64,000 nt of DNA from the NCBI GenBank assembly GCA_035628135.1, contig DASPKM010000014.1, positions 1 to 64,000 of the forward strand. Reading direction: 5' to 3'. The stretch's first letter is position 1. The number at the start of each line of letters is the position of its first letter. Shown one piece after another: positions 43,967-52,044 of the stretch. This stretch comes from DASPKM01 sp035628135 (GTDB lineage: Bacteria; Bacteroidota; Bacteroidia; Chitinophagales; Chitinophagaceae). A program made the position numbers and the translations under genes. The notes beneath the pieces were generated by a model that had not been told where the DNA came from, did no database searches, and was given only the letters and a program-made list of their open reading frames with translations.

Positions 43967-45400
43967 TTAACGATTGACAGTGCTTCTGTGGCGGCCCATA
44001 AAAAAATTAAGCATGGCGCTGAACAAAAGAAAGAAATACAACAAGCCCATTACATTGATAATTTTATTAAATAACAGGTCTACCACTAATGCAATTACAA
44101 ATAATAGGATATAATGCCTTTCTTCAGATACGAAGTCCACCATTTCCCAAAACCATTTTTTGATAAAACCGTGCCGCGCGACATGCTCCTTTTTACCGTT
44201 GTGCATTGCAGCCTCGGTTTTTTTAGTCAAGAGCCACCACGTTAGTTCGGAGTACAACAGGAACAGGGTAAAAATATACATCACGAATAAAAACACCGAC
44301 ATTCTATGGTAACCGCGATTGATAACATAGAATTCATTCAGCAACAGTGTTGTGCCATACAGGTTACCATACGCAGTAGCATGCCTGTCCGCATATGCAT
44401 CTCCGAAATTGGCGATAAACACTATATTTTTATGCTTAGCGTTTTTAATGCTCATCAAATCCAGCAATTGCTGCTGGCCATCTGCAGCGGCTACGTGTCC
44501 CAGACTATATACGGTGGCGGGCAGGCTGTTATAAAACTGGGTATCGGCGCGCAGCTTCAAGGTTGGCGCATCACCGCCAGGCGCCGGGGTCCGGTATAAG
44601 GCTTCTTCGTCGATGTAATTGAATTCAGGAATGAAGTTGCGTGCAACGAGATAGCCATCTTCCCACAGGTACTTGCGTTTAATAACCGGGGCCCGCATAT
44701 CATTTAACTTAAGATACATGCTATACGGCAGGCTGGGGATATTTTCTTCGTTGAGCAATTCATGCGAGAAATAAAACGTCTCATTTTTCACTTTACTAAC
44801 CTCGCCGAAACAGGCGGGGTCCAAGGCCGCATAAAAAGAATGATAGGATGTGGCAAGCTGTTTATTATAAGCCAGCACGAGTTTGTTTTTATGCTGCAAT
44901 TTTTCAAGCGCTGCAAACAAAGCGGAGTCGGCAGGGCCGGGATCGGTAAATACAATATCACAAACCACCAGGTCTACCAAGCTATCGGTACGGTTGGCAA
45001 ACTCCAGGAAAGCAGTGAGCATGCCGCGGTTGGTGATCACCTGCCGCGCACTGTCTTCGTAATTTGTGCCGTGGTTGTCGGGCACCAGTTCGGGGTTACG
45101 CGACGTATTGACAAGTATGAAGTTGCTGTCTATGAAATCAGCGGGCGCGGAGCCAACGCCCAGTTTTTGCTTGAAAGCATGCAGGTTTGCAAGCACCGAA
45201 GATTCCTCCTTAAATAGAACGGAGTGTCCCTGCAGAAAAAAAACCGTAAGCAAAGTAAGAGCAGCGGCTATTGCCGGGGCAACATACAATGCCTTCCATT
45301 TCCCCTTCATTAATTTTTCTGCTATGACAAATGCTGCAAAAGAAACAAGGATAAGGAAAATGAATGCCTTGAAATAATAAAATAGATCATGTTCGAACAT
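43967..45400 (-). CDS. CHASE2-like membrane receptor without kinase domain
   Basis: A 477-residue protein with two N-terminal membrane segments (about 11-27 and 38-56), a 300-residue extracytoplasmic domain and about four C-terminal membrane segments. The extracytoplasmic part has CHASE2 landmarks: FILVNTSRNPEL, VVCDIVFTDPGPADSALFAAL (147-165) and KNIVFIANFGDAYADRHATAYG. Classic CHASE2 domains sense extracellular signals and are often fused to kinases, cyclases or CHAT proteases. Here no enzymatic domain follows; the neighbouring caspase could be the output. The start overlaps the end of the preceding gene by 14 bases. Confidence 0.65.
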   Translation of the reverse strand: MFEHDLFYYFKAFIFLILVSFAAFVIAEKLMKGKWKALYVAPAIAAALTLLTVFFLQGHSVLFKEESSVLANLHAFKQKLGVGSAPADFIDSNFILVNTSRNPELVPDNHGTNYEDSARQVITNRGMLTAFLEFANRTDSLVDLVVCDIVFTDPGPADSALFAALEKLQHKNKLVLAYNKQLATSYHSFYAALDPACFGEVSKVKNETFYFSHELLNEENIPSLPYSMYLKLNDMRAPVIKRKYLWEDGYLVARNFIPEFNYIDEEALYRTPAPGGDAPTLKLRADTQFYNSLPATVYSLGHVAAADGQQQLLDLMSIKNAKHKNIVFIANFGDAYADRHATAYGNLYGTTLLLNEFYVINRGYHRMSVFLFVMYIFTLFLLYSELTWWLLTKKTEAAMHNGKKEHVARHGFIKKWFWEMVDFVSEERHYILLFVIALVVDLLFNKIINVMGLLYFFLLFSAMLNFFMGRHRSTVNR

Positions 45401-46214
45401 CAGGAAAGGTTTTTTTCAGCCACCAAGAAAGATTTTTTCCCTGAATGACTCCCCAGCGGACCCGCGCATATTCCTTTAAATGTACCATAACGTTAGCGTC
45501 CGAAAACAGGTGATTTCCCCTGTTTTCGGCAATAATTGTTTCTGCTACGCCCCGCAGTTCTTCCAGTTCGCGCGGACCCAGGAACCGTACATGAAACGTT
45601 GATACGGGCTTCTCTTTCAACGAACGGTGATGAAGCTCGCATTTCACCGGCTGTTTTTCAAGGCTTGCAAAATCCGCCGCACAAAGTAATAGGGTATTGG
45701 GGCCCTTGAACGGTAGGTAGATCTTTTGTAGACCATCATCGCCGGCCAGTACATGATAATCCTTTATTCGATAGTTGAAATCGTCGGGATATATAGAGAT
45801 CCGGAGTGTATCGATTATGCTGATGGTGTCGGTAAAAAAAAGCTGCAGTTGGTATTTTTTAAATATGTCTTCGTCAATTATATCCCGGCTGGCCTTGACA
45901 TCCACTATGGAAATACCAGTTTCCTTTGGAGCAGTTACGTAATAGATGAGGTAATTGAACTTATTGTCCTGTAATTGCTGCCTGATATGTATGGGATAAT
46001 TCTTATAGGCCTTGAGCTGATTGTTGACTATTCTAAATGCATCCTGCTTGGATAGTGCTTTTGCCAACTGCTTATTCAAACTATCCTTAATGCCGGGATG
46101 CTCCATGGCAATGTTGGAAGGAATTGTTACCACCTTAAAGACCTGAACCTTGTTATCTTGTGCTAACGACGGGTTGAAAGGAAAACATATTGCAATCAAT
46201 AGGAAAAGGCGCAT
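45387..46214 (-). CDS. Secreted protein of unknown function, caspase operon
   Basis: A 275-residue protein from the ATG at 46214 (MRLFLLIAICFPFNPSLAQ, a signal peptide); the TTG at 46220 is less likely. No known motif is recognised. The composition is beta-rich and charged with a C-terminal HFKEYARVRWGVIQGKNLSWWLKK-like amphipathic part. The end overlaps the start of the CHASE2-like gene by 14 bases, so the two are translationally coupled. It begins 30 bases after the metX stop on the same strand and may be transcribed with metX. Confidence 0.6.
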   Translation of the reverse strand: MRLFLLIAICFPFNPSLAQDNKVQVFKVVTIPSNIAMEHPGIKDSLNKQLAKALSKQDAFRIVNNQLKAYKNYPIHIRQQLQDNKFNYLIYYVTAPKETGISIVDVKASRDIIDEDIFKKYQLQLFFTDTISIIDTLRISIYPDDFNYRIKDYHVLAGDDGLQKIYLPFKGPNTLLLCAADFASLEKQPVKCELHHRSLKEKPVSTFHVRFLGPRELEELRGVAETIIAENRGNHLFSDANVMVHLKEYARVRWGVIQGKNLSWWLKKTFPDVRT

Positions 46215-46244
46215 CAGCAATTAGTTGGCTTACCAATATAATGC

Positions 46245-47255
46245 TTACTTCAACCAATTCCTCAAATGGTGCGATATTTTTTCTGCCTCGATAATAAACC
46301 CATCATGCCCGTACGCAGATTCGATCTCTACCAATATTGCATGCGGCAGGTGCTGCCGCAGAAAATGCTGTTCCTGCAAGGGACATAATATATCGGTGCT
46401 GATGCCCATGATCAGCGTAGGTTGATGTATACTTTGCAACACTGTTGAAAGCTCGCCATTACGACCGCGTGCCAAATGATGCGAGTCCATCGATTTGGTA
46501 AGCAGCCAATAACTATATGCGTTAAAGCGCTTCACCAATTTATCGCCCTGGTAAGAAATATAGGAGGAGGCTCTGAAACCCTCTAGCTTTTCATGATCGG
46601 GGTCCTGTTGCTTTTGCAGCAGTATCTCGTAATTGCGGTAAGTAAGGAGCCCTATCCCCCGGGCGGCCTTCAATCCTTTTTGCCCCGCCGTGGAAGAGCG
46701 ATCTTTCCATGTGTGGTCTGCTTCGATGGCCAGCCGCTGCGCGGTATGGATCGCAATGCCCCAGGGACTTTCGGCGGCTGAAGTAGCGAGGAGGAACATA
46801 TGCTGTATGACGCCCGGCTCCATTACGCACCACTCCAGGGCCTGGTAACCGCCCATGCTGCCGCCCGCCAACAAGTAAATATGGTTTAATCCCAGATGCT
46901 GCCGCAACAATATGTGCGCACGCACCATGTCGCGGATGGTGATCATGGGAAAATCGCTGTACCATGGCTCATTGGTAAGGGGATTAATGGTAAGCGGGCC
47001 GGTGGAACCATAGCAGGAACCCAATATATTGGCGCAAACGATGAAATGGCGCGCAGGATCGATTACCTGTCCCTGGCCTGCCACGCCGGGCCACCAATCT
47101 AACACGGCCGAACTCGCGGTAAGCGCATGGCATATCCATACCACGTTCGATGCATCGGCATTGAGCGTACCATAGGTATCGTATGCAATGGCAAGCCCCG
47201 GCAGCGTACCGCCGGCTTCCAGTGGAAACGGTTGTCTATAATGATATACCTGCAT
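46245..47255 (-). CDS. metX: Homoserine O-acetyltransferase
   Basis: A 336-residue alpha/beta hydrolase from the ATG at 47255 (MQVYHYRQPFPLEAGGTLP); an upstream start at 47270 adds five residues. It activates homoserine for sulfur incorporation. The nucleophile Ser is in LLAGGSMGGYQALEW, the Asp in IMGISTDILCPLQEQ and the His in SAYGHDGFIIEAE. YGTLNADASNVVWICHALTAS and PLTINPLTNEPWYSDFP are family features. Acyl specificity (acetyl or succinyl) cannot be decided from sequence. It is divergent from the OsmC gene and lies immediately upstream of the caspase operon. Confidence 0.92.
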   Translation of the reverse strand: MQVYHYRQPFPLEAGGTLPGLAIAYDTYGTLNADASNVVWICHALTASSAVLDWWPGVAGQGQVIDPARHFIVCANILGSCYGSTGPLTINPLTNEPWYSDFPMITIRDMVRAHILLRQHLGLNHIYLLAGGSMGGYQALEWCVMEPGVIQHMFLLATSAAESPWGIAIHTAQRLAIEADHTWKDRSSTAGQKGLKAARGIGLLTYRNYEILLQKQQDPDHEKLEGFRASSYISYQGDKLVKRFNAYSYWLLTKSMDSHHLARGRNGELSTVLQSIHQPTLIMGISTDILCPLQEQHFLRQHLPHAILVEIESAYGHDGFIIEAEKISHHLRNWLK

Positions 47256-47308
47256 TGAATTCGCACGCAAAGTAAAAGCCTGGTGAATTACTTTTACAAA
47301 AAAATATT

Positions 47309-47740
47309 ATGCTTAGGATCGAGATCGACAGGGTGGAAGGCGATTTCGGGTTTGAAGCCCGCGATGCCTACGGTCATACGGCAAGGTTAGATACCAGCCC
47401 CGAAACCGGGGGCCAGAATTTCGGCATCAGGCCCATGCAAATGGTGTTGATGGCGCTTGGCGGTTGCAGCGGTATCGACGTGGTTTCCATTCTGAAAAAA
47501 CAGCGTCAAACCATCACCCGCTATCACATGATCATCGAAGGCGAAAGGGAGAAAGGCAAGGAACCCTCATTATGGACCATCATACAAATGACCTTTGAGC
47601 TGGACGGAACGATAGAACCCGAAAAAGCGCGGCGTGCCTGCCAGCTATCCATCGAAAAATATTGCTCGGTGGCTGAAACCCTGCGCCGGGCTGGGGCAAA
47701 TATCACGTGGAAGATTGTACTTAATGGCGCGCAGGTCTAA
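47309..47740 (+). CDS. OsmC-family protein
   Basis: A 143-residue protein with the central GPMQMVLMALGGCSGIDVVSILKKQRQ segment, where the Cys is one of the pair used by OsmC/Ohr peroxidases; the second expected Cys is present in IEKYCSVAETLRR. These proteins reduce organic peroxides or act as thiol-dependent hydrolases. The gene is divergent from metX and upstream of metZ. Its part in sulfur metabolism is not established. Confidence 0.8.
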   Translation: MLRIEIDRVEGDFGFEARDAYGHTARLDTSPETGGQNFGIRPMQMVLMALGGCSGIDVVSILKKQRQTITRYHMIIEGEREKGKEPSLWTIIQMTFELDGTIEPEKARRACQLSIEKYCSVAETLRRAGANITWKIVLNGAQV

Positions 47741-47847
47741 GCTTCCTAAACGTAGGATTAATGTAAGATAAACGAAGGATAAAAGAAGGATGCCCTAACG
47801 ATACCCTAACAGTACCCACCGAACGTTCATGACACGATTGACCATCG

Positions 47848-49029
47848 ATGAATAAAAAACTCAACATGCACCCTGTTACAAAATCTATCCGTACGCAATC
47901 GGCGCGGACGGCTGAAATGGAACACGCTTCGCCGCTATTCCTTACCAGCAGCTTTTGCTTCGACAATGCAGAAGCCATGCGCGCAGCCTTTGCCGATGAA
48001 ACCGATGATAATATTTACAGCCGGTTCAGCAATCCCACCGTGCAGGAATTCGTGGACAAAATTTGCATACTCGAGGGCGCAGAAGCTGGATTTGCCACTG
48101 CTTCGGGCATGAGCGCGGTCTTTGCATCGTTCATGGCCTTGTTAAAACAAGGCGATCACCTGCTTTCGTGCAATGCGGTCTTCGGCAGCACCCATACGGT
48201 TATTACGAAATTTCTGCCGAGGTACGGTATCGAATACACCTACGTTCCCGCGGATAAACCTGAGCGATGGGAGGCCGCCATCAGGCCCAATACCAAAATG
48301 ATCTACCTGGAAACGCCCGCCAACCCGGGACTGGATATTATCGACCTTGAATTTGTTGCTGAGCTGGCAAAGCGCCACCATATCCTGTTGAATGTCGATA
48401 ATTGTTTTGCCACACCCATCGGCCAGCGGCCTATTGATTATGGCGCAGACCTCGTAGTGCATTCCGCCACTAAATGGATAGACGGCCAGGGCCGGACACT
48501 GGGCGGCGTTGTTGTTGGAAAAGCAAGCCTCATCTACGACATTTACCTGTTTTGCCGCAGCACAGGGCCTGCCCTTTCTCCTTTCAATGCCTGGGTATTG
48601 AGCAAGAGCCTTGATACACTGGAAGTAAGGATGCAACGTCATGCTGCCAACGCACTGCACATTGCCAAAGCGCTGCAGGGCCATCCGCAGATAACGTGGC
48701 TGAAATATCCCTTCCTGCCGGGGCACCCTCAATATGATATCGCCTTAAAGCAAATGACCAATGGTGGCGGTATCGTTTGTTTTGAACTGAAAGGCGGGCT
48801 GGAGAGCGGTAAAAAATTCCTGGATGGCCTCAAAATGTTGTCGTTAACTGCTAACCTGGGCGATGTGCGCAGCATAGCCTCACACCCCGCCAGCACCACC
48901 CATGCCAAACTCAGCAAGGAAGAAAGGCAGGCCGTAAACATTACGCCGGGGCTGATACGGATTTCCGCCGGGCTCGAACATGCCGACGATATTTTAGAAG
49001 ATATTTTACAATCACTTGAGAAATTGTAG
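47848..49029 (+). CDS. metZ: O-acyl-homoserine sulfhydrylase / cystathionine-type PLP enzyme
   Basis: A 393-residue Cys/Met-metabolism PLP enzyme. Landmarks are IYSRFSNPTVQEFVDKIC, ATASGMSAVFASFMALL, VDNCFATPIGQRPIDYGADLVVHSATKWIDGQGRTLGG (PLP Lys in SATKW) and SIASHPASTTHAKLSKEER. The family includes O-succinylhomoserine sulfhydrylase (MetZ), cystathionine gamma-synthase and gamma-lyase. Neighbouring metX supports direct sulfhydrylation to homocysteine. The stop codon is the first base group of an inverted repeat (49027-49043) that precedes the cysteine leader. Confidence 0.85.
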   Translation: MNKKLNMHPVTKSIRTQSARTAEMEHASPLFLTSSFCFDNAEAMRAAFADETDDNIYSRFSNPTVQEFVDKICILEGAEAGFATASGMSAVFASFMALLKQGDHLLSCNAVFGSTHTVITKFLPRYGIEYTYVPADKPERWEAAIRPNTKMIYLETPANPGLDIIDLEFVAELAKRHHILLNVDNCFATPIGQRPIDYGADLVVHSATKWIDGQGRTLGGVVVGKASLIYDIYLFCRSTGPALSPFNAWVLSKSLDTLEVRMQRHAANALHIAKALQGHPQITWLKYPFLPGHPQYDIALKQMTNGGGIVCFELKGGLESGKKFLDGLKMLSLTANLGDVRSIASHPASTTHAKLSKEERQAVNITPGLIRISAGLEHADDILEDILQSLEKL

Positions 49030-49043
49030 TGCATTTTGCACTA
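49027..49043 (+). promoter_or_regulatory. Inverted repeat overlapping the cysM-operon promoter
   Basis: TAGTGCA and TGCACTA form a perfect 7-bp palindrome around TTT and overlap the metZ stop. TATATTCG (49042-49049), a near match to TAnnTTTG, begins at its right arm. It could be an operator or a weak terminator. Confidence 0.45.
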
Positions 49044-49068
49044 TATTCGTTTCAGATAATTTTCCAGA

Positions 49069-49146
49069 ATGAACCAAGCCATTTTCCATAAAAATTGTTG
49101 TTGCTGTTGCAAGGGGCTGGTTATTCTGGTGGAGCATAACCTGTAA
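49069..49146 (+). CDS. Cysteine leader peptide upstream of the cysM-like operon
   Basis: A 25-codon ORF beginning MNQAIFHKN, continuing with five consecutive Cys codons (49096-49110) and then KGLVILVEHNL. It sits 72 bases before the cysteine synthase gene and directly upstream of an intrinsic terminator. Its arrangement, the Cys run followed by complementary segments, is that of a classical attenuation leader. It is the second Cys leader in the window; the other precedes cysH. Confidence 0.85.
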   Translation: MNQAIFHKNCCCCCKGLVILVEHNL

Positions 49147-49175
49147 ATGTTATTATATAACATAGACCTTTTCGA

Positions 49176-49199
49176 AGCCCCACCACGGTGGGGCTTTTT
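49176..49199 (+). terminator. Attenuator terminator before cysM-like gene
   Basis: AGCCCCAC (49176-49183) and GTGGGGCT (49188-49195) form an 8-bp G+C-rich stem around CACG followed by TTTTC. It lies between the leader stop and the structural-gene start at 49218. Confidence 0.88.
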
Positions 49200-49217
49200 C
49201 ATTTTTATACCAAAGCC

Positions 49218-50150
49218 ATGCAAGTAGCAACATATATCGAAAACGAACTCATCGACAAGGTCCGCGCACTGGGCGCAAAAGTGGGACATACCCCGCTGCA
49301 CCGCATCACACACCTGCCTGTTAAGAGCGGCGTATCCATCTATGCAAAAAAAGAATGGGAGCAATTATCGGGCAGCGTAAAGGCCAGGGCAGCGTATAGT
49401 ATTTTCAGGGCAGCCATCGAGCAGGGCCACCTCACAAGAGATAAAATATTATTGGACGCCACCAGCGGCAACACCGGCATTGCGTATGCCACCATCGGTA
49501 AAATGCTTAACATAAAAGTGAGCCTGTGCTTACCAGAGAATGCATCACAGGAAAGAAAGGACATATTGCGGTCGTTGGGCGCGGAGATCATCTTCACTTC
49601 CAAATTCGAGGGCACGGATGGATCGCAGCAAAAAGCGCGTCAACTGGCGACCGACTATCCCGAGAGATATTTTTATGCCGATCAATACAAAAATGATAAT
49701 AACTGGAAGGCGCATTATTTCACCACCGGCCCCGAAATCATCGATGAACTTCCAGGCATCACGCATTTTGTAGCGGGCCTCGGCACTACGGGCACTTTTG
49801 TGGGAACAGGAAGAAGACTGAAAGAATGGAAGCCATCTGTTCGATTGATATCCCTGCAACCCGACACCGCATTGCACGGCTTAGAAGGATGGAAGCATAT
49901 GGAAACAGCCATCGTTCCGCGCATTTACGATCCCAAGGTGGCCAACGAAGAAGAATGGATCAGCACCGAAGAAACTTACAGGGTCCTAAAAGATGCGCAT
50001 AGGCATGAGGGTTTGTTACTAAGCCCTTCCTCGGCCGCCAACCTTGCCGGCGCATTACGGGTGGCGGAGCGCACAGACAAGGGCGTGATAGTGACCGTAT
50101 TCCCCGACAATGCAGACAAATACAGCGAAGTGATAAAGAAACTAATATGA
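49218..50150 (+). CDS. cysM: Cysteine synthase, CysM-like (probably protein-thiocarboxylate dependent)
   Basis: A 310-residue PLP enzyme from the ATG at 49218 (MQVATYIENELIDKV); the longer GTG start at 49188 lies inside the terminator and is unlikely. The PLP Lys55 is in SGSVKARAAYSIF, the phosphate loop in DATSGNTGIAYATIGK. It makes cysteine from an activated serine derivative. The three genes that follow encode a JAMM peptidase, a ubiquitin-like sulfur carrier and its E1, matching the Mycobacterium CysM-CysO-Mec type of pathway in which the sulfur donor is a protein thiocarboxylate. Which serine ester is used is not decided. Confidence 0.85.
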   Translation: MQVATYIENELIDKVRALGAKVGHTPLHRITHLPVKSGVSIYAKKEWEQLSGSVKARAAYSIFRAAIEQGHLTRDKILLDATSGNTGIAYATIGKMLNIKVSLCLPENASQERKDILRSLGAEIIFTSKFEGTDGSQQKARQLATDYPERYFYADQYKNDNNWKAHYFTTGPEIIDELPGITHFVAGLGTTGTFVGTGRRLKEWKPSVRLISLQPDTALHGLEGWKHMETAIVPRIYDPKVANEEEWISTEETYRVLKDAHRHEGLLLSPSSAANLAGALRVAERTDKGVIVTVFPDNADKYSEVIKKLI

Positions 50151-50581
50151 TCAATATTGAACCGATAGCAAAGGAAAAAATGATACAGGACGCCGTTCAC
50201 AGCTTCCCCGATGAGTGCTGCGGCTTTTTGTATGGCACCGAAGACGCGCAGGGCAACAGGACGGTCTCGGAAATACTGGTAGTACACAATGCAAAGGAAG
50301 GCGATAAAAGAAGGCGGTTCGAAATATCGCCCAAAGATTATTTGCAGGCCGAACTGTTTGCAGATGAACACAACCTGCAATTGCTGGGCGTGTATCATTC
50401 GCACCCCAACCACCCGGCCATTCCGTCGGAGCAAGACCGCGTTGCGGCACAACCTTATTTTTCGTACGTGATCTTATCAATTTATGATAAAGAAATGAAG
50501 GGTCTCCGTTCCTGGAGGCTGAACGATGCTTTTGAATTTGAAGAAGAAATTATTAACGAACATGAACACATCAATCAATAA
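50147..50581 (+). CDS. JAMM/MPN metallopeptidase (Mec-like)
   Basis: A 144-residue Mov34/MPN domain protein. The zinc motif is complete: Glu23 in DECCG, His84 and His86 in YHSHPNHPAIPSEQD, with Ser94 and Asp97. Homologues cleave after a C-terminal Gly-Gly, either releasing cysteine from the carrier (Mycobacterium Mec) or exposing the Gly-Gly of a carrier precursor (Wolinella HcyD). The carrier encoded next ends in GG-IK, so both roles are possible. The start overlaps the cysM stop as ATGA. Confidence 0.88.
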   Translation: MINIEPIAKEKMIQDAVHSFPDECCGFLYGTEDAQGNRTVSEILVVHNAKEGDKRRRFEISPKDYLQAELFADEHNLQLLGVYHSHPNHPAIPSEQDRVAAQPYFSYVILSIYDKEMKGLRSWRLNDAFEFEEEIINEHEHINQ

Positions 50582-50601
50582 CCATTAAAAAAATATCATC
50601 T

Positions 50602-50880
50602 ATGGCAACAGTGATCATTCCTACACCTTTACGAAAATTTACCAATAACACGGCCAAATTGCAGGTGCAAGCCGATACCGTTGAACAAACCGTGAATGAA
50701 TTGACCGTAAATTTTCCTGACCTGAAAAAACACCTGCTGGACGAACAGGGACAGATCCGGTCTTACGTAAATATATTCGTGGGCGATGAGGACATCCGCG
50801 ACCTGCAGCAGGCGCAAACGCCCATTAAAGAAAATACAGTCATCAGCATTATACCTGCCATTGCAGGAGGCATTAAATAA
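50602..50880 (+). CDS. ThiS/MoaD-like sulfur carrier protein (CysO-like) with GG-IK tail
   Basis: A 92-residue ubiquitin-fold carrier (MATVIIPTPLRKFTNN...). The body has the MoaD/ThiS core (VIIPTPLRKF start, FVGDEDIRDLQQAQTP). It ends SIIPAIAGGIK: the usual C-terminal Gly-Gly is followed by Ile-Lys, so the carrier must be trimmed before activation. The JAMM peptidase gene immediately upstream is the likely processor. The E1-like gene follows six bases downstream. It would carry sulfur as a C-terminal thiocarboxylate for CysM. Confidence 0.85.
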   Translation: MATVIIPTPLRKFTNNTAKLQVQADTVEQTVNELTVNFPDLKKHLLDEQGQIRSYVNIFVGDEDIRDLQQAQTPIKENTVISIIPAIAGGIK

Positions 50881-50886
50881 ATTCTT

Positions 50887-52044
50887 ATGAACAATACCAT
50901 TAATTTTTCGAAAGAGGAGTTGGCCCGGTATAACCGCCACATCATCATCCCCGGTTTTGGGATTGAAGCGCAACAAAAACTAAAAGAAGCCAAAGTGCTG
51001 GTGATCGGATCCGGCGGATTGGGAAGCCCTGGATTGTTATACCTGGCGGCAGCCGGGGTAGGTACCATCGGTATCGTAGACTTTGACGTTGTGGACGATA
51101 GCAACCTGCAACGCCAGGTGTTGTTTGGCGTGGATGAGATAGGCAAGCCCAAGGTAGAAGCCGCCAAGCGCAGGCTGGAAGCGCTGAACCCGCACATCAA
51201 TCTCGTTTTATACAATACACAACTTACTTCCAGGAACGCGCTCGACATCATAAGCCAATACGATGTGATAGCCGATGGTACCGATAATTTCCCGACACGC
51301 TACCTTGTGAACGATGCTTCGGTGCTAACGGGCAAGCCCAACGTATATGCTTCCATCTTCCAGTTCGAGGGGCAGGTGTCGGTGTTCAACTATAGAAATA
51401 AAGAGGGTCAATTAGGGCCCAATTACCGCGACCTGTACCCTACTCCTCCTCCGCCGGGCCTGGTACCGAGTTGCGCGGAAGGTGGCGTGCTGGGTGTGTT
51501 GCCGGGCATTATCGGAAGCCTGCAGGCGCTGGAAGTGATTAAAGTGATCACCGGCGTTGGCGATGTATTGTCCGGGCGCTTCTTCACTTTTGATGCGCTT
51601 ACCTTTGAGACCCGCACATTTAAAATTGCAAGAAGGAGCGACAATCCGCTCAACGGCGAAAATCCAACGATTAAAGAATTGATAGATTATGAACAATTCT
51701 GCGGTGTAAAAGCCGTGGAACGTCCTATTAAAGAAATTACAGCCAGGGATTTGAACGATTGGCAGATCAGGGGCGAAAAATTTCAATTGATCGATGTGCG
51801 CGAGCCGCATGAATATGAAATAGTAAACATCGGCGCGGAGTTGATTCCGCTTGGAACAATATCAGCCAATTCCGACAGGATCGACGTCGACAAAAAAGTA
51901 GTGATCCATTGCAAAATGGGCGGACGCAGCGCCAAGGCCATCCGCGAGCTGGAAGAAAAGTTCGGCTTCAAGAACCTGTACAACCTGAAGGGCGGGATAT
52001 TAGGGTATATCGATGAAGTGCAGCCGGAGTTGACGAAGTACTGA
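50887..52044 (+). CDS. MoeZ-like E1 adenylyltransferase with rhodanese domain
   Basis: A 385-residue fusion. The N-terminal ThiF/MoeB domain has RYNRHIIIPGFG, VLVIGSGGLGSPGLLYLAAAGVG and DGTDNFPTRYLVND. PSCAEGGVLGVLPG holds the conserved acceptor-region Cys. The zinc-binding CxxC pairs of E. coli MoeB are missing, as in MoeZ. The C-terminal rhodanese domain carries VVIHCKMGGRSAKAIRELEE with the active Cys. It would adenylate the carrier and then load sulfur. The operon ends in an AT-rich repeat. Confidence 0.9.
   Translation: MNNTINFSKEELARYNRHIIIPGFGIEAQQKLKEAKVLVIGSGGLGSPGLLYLAAAGVGTIGIVDFDVVDDSNLQRQVLFGVDEIGKPKVEAAKRRLEALNPHINLVLYNTQLTSRNALDIISQYDVIADGTDNFPTRYLVNDASVLTGKPNVYASIFQFEGQVSVFNYRNKEGQLGPNYRDLYPTPPPPGLVPSCAEGGVLGVLPGIIGSLQALEVIKVITGVGDVLSGRFFTFDALTFETRTFKIARRSDNPLNGENPTIKELIDYEQFCGVKAVERPIKEITARDLNDWQIRGEKFQLIDVREPHEYEIVNIGAELIPLGTISANSDRIDVDKKVVIHCKMGGRSAKAIRELEEKFGFKNLYNLKGGILGYIDEVQPELTKY

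Larger units (their letters stand above)
49064..49199 (+). promoter_or_regulatory. Complete cysteine attenuator with competing pairings
   Basis: Segment 1, CCAGAATGAACCAAGCC (49064-49080), pairs over 15 base pairs with two single-base bulges to segment 2, GGCTGGTTATTCTGG (49115-49129), enclosing the Cys codons. Segment 2 also contains GGGGCT (49113-49118), which can pair with AGCCCC (49176-49181), the left arm of the terminator. The terminator is AGCCCCAC / GTGGGGCT with loop CACG and a TTTTC tail. A ribosome stalled on the Cys codons would cover segment 1, free segment 2 and prevent termination. Confidence 0.8.
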
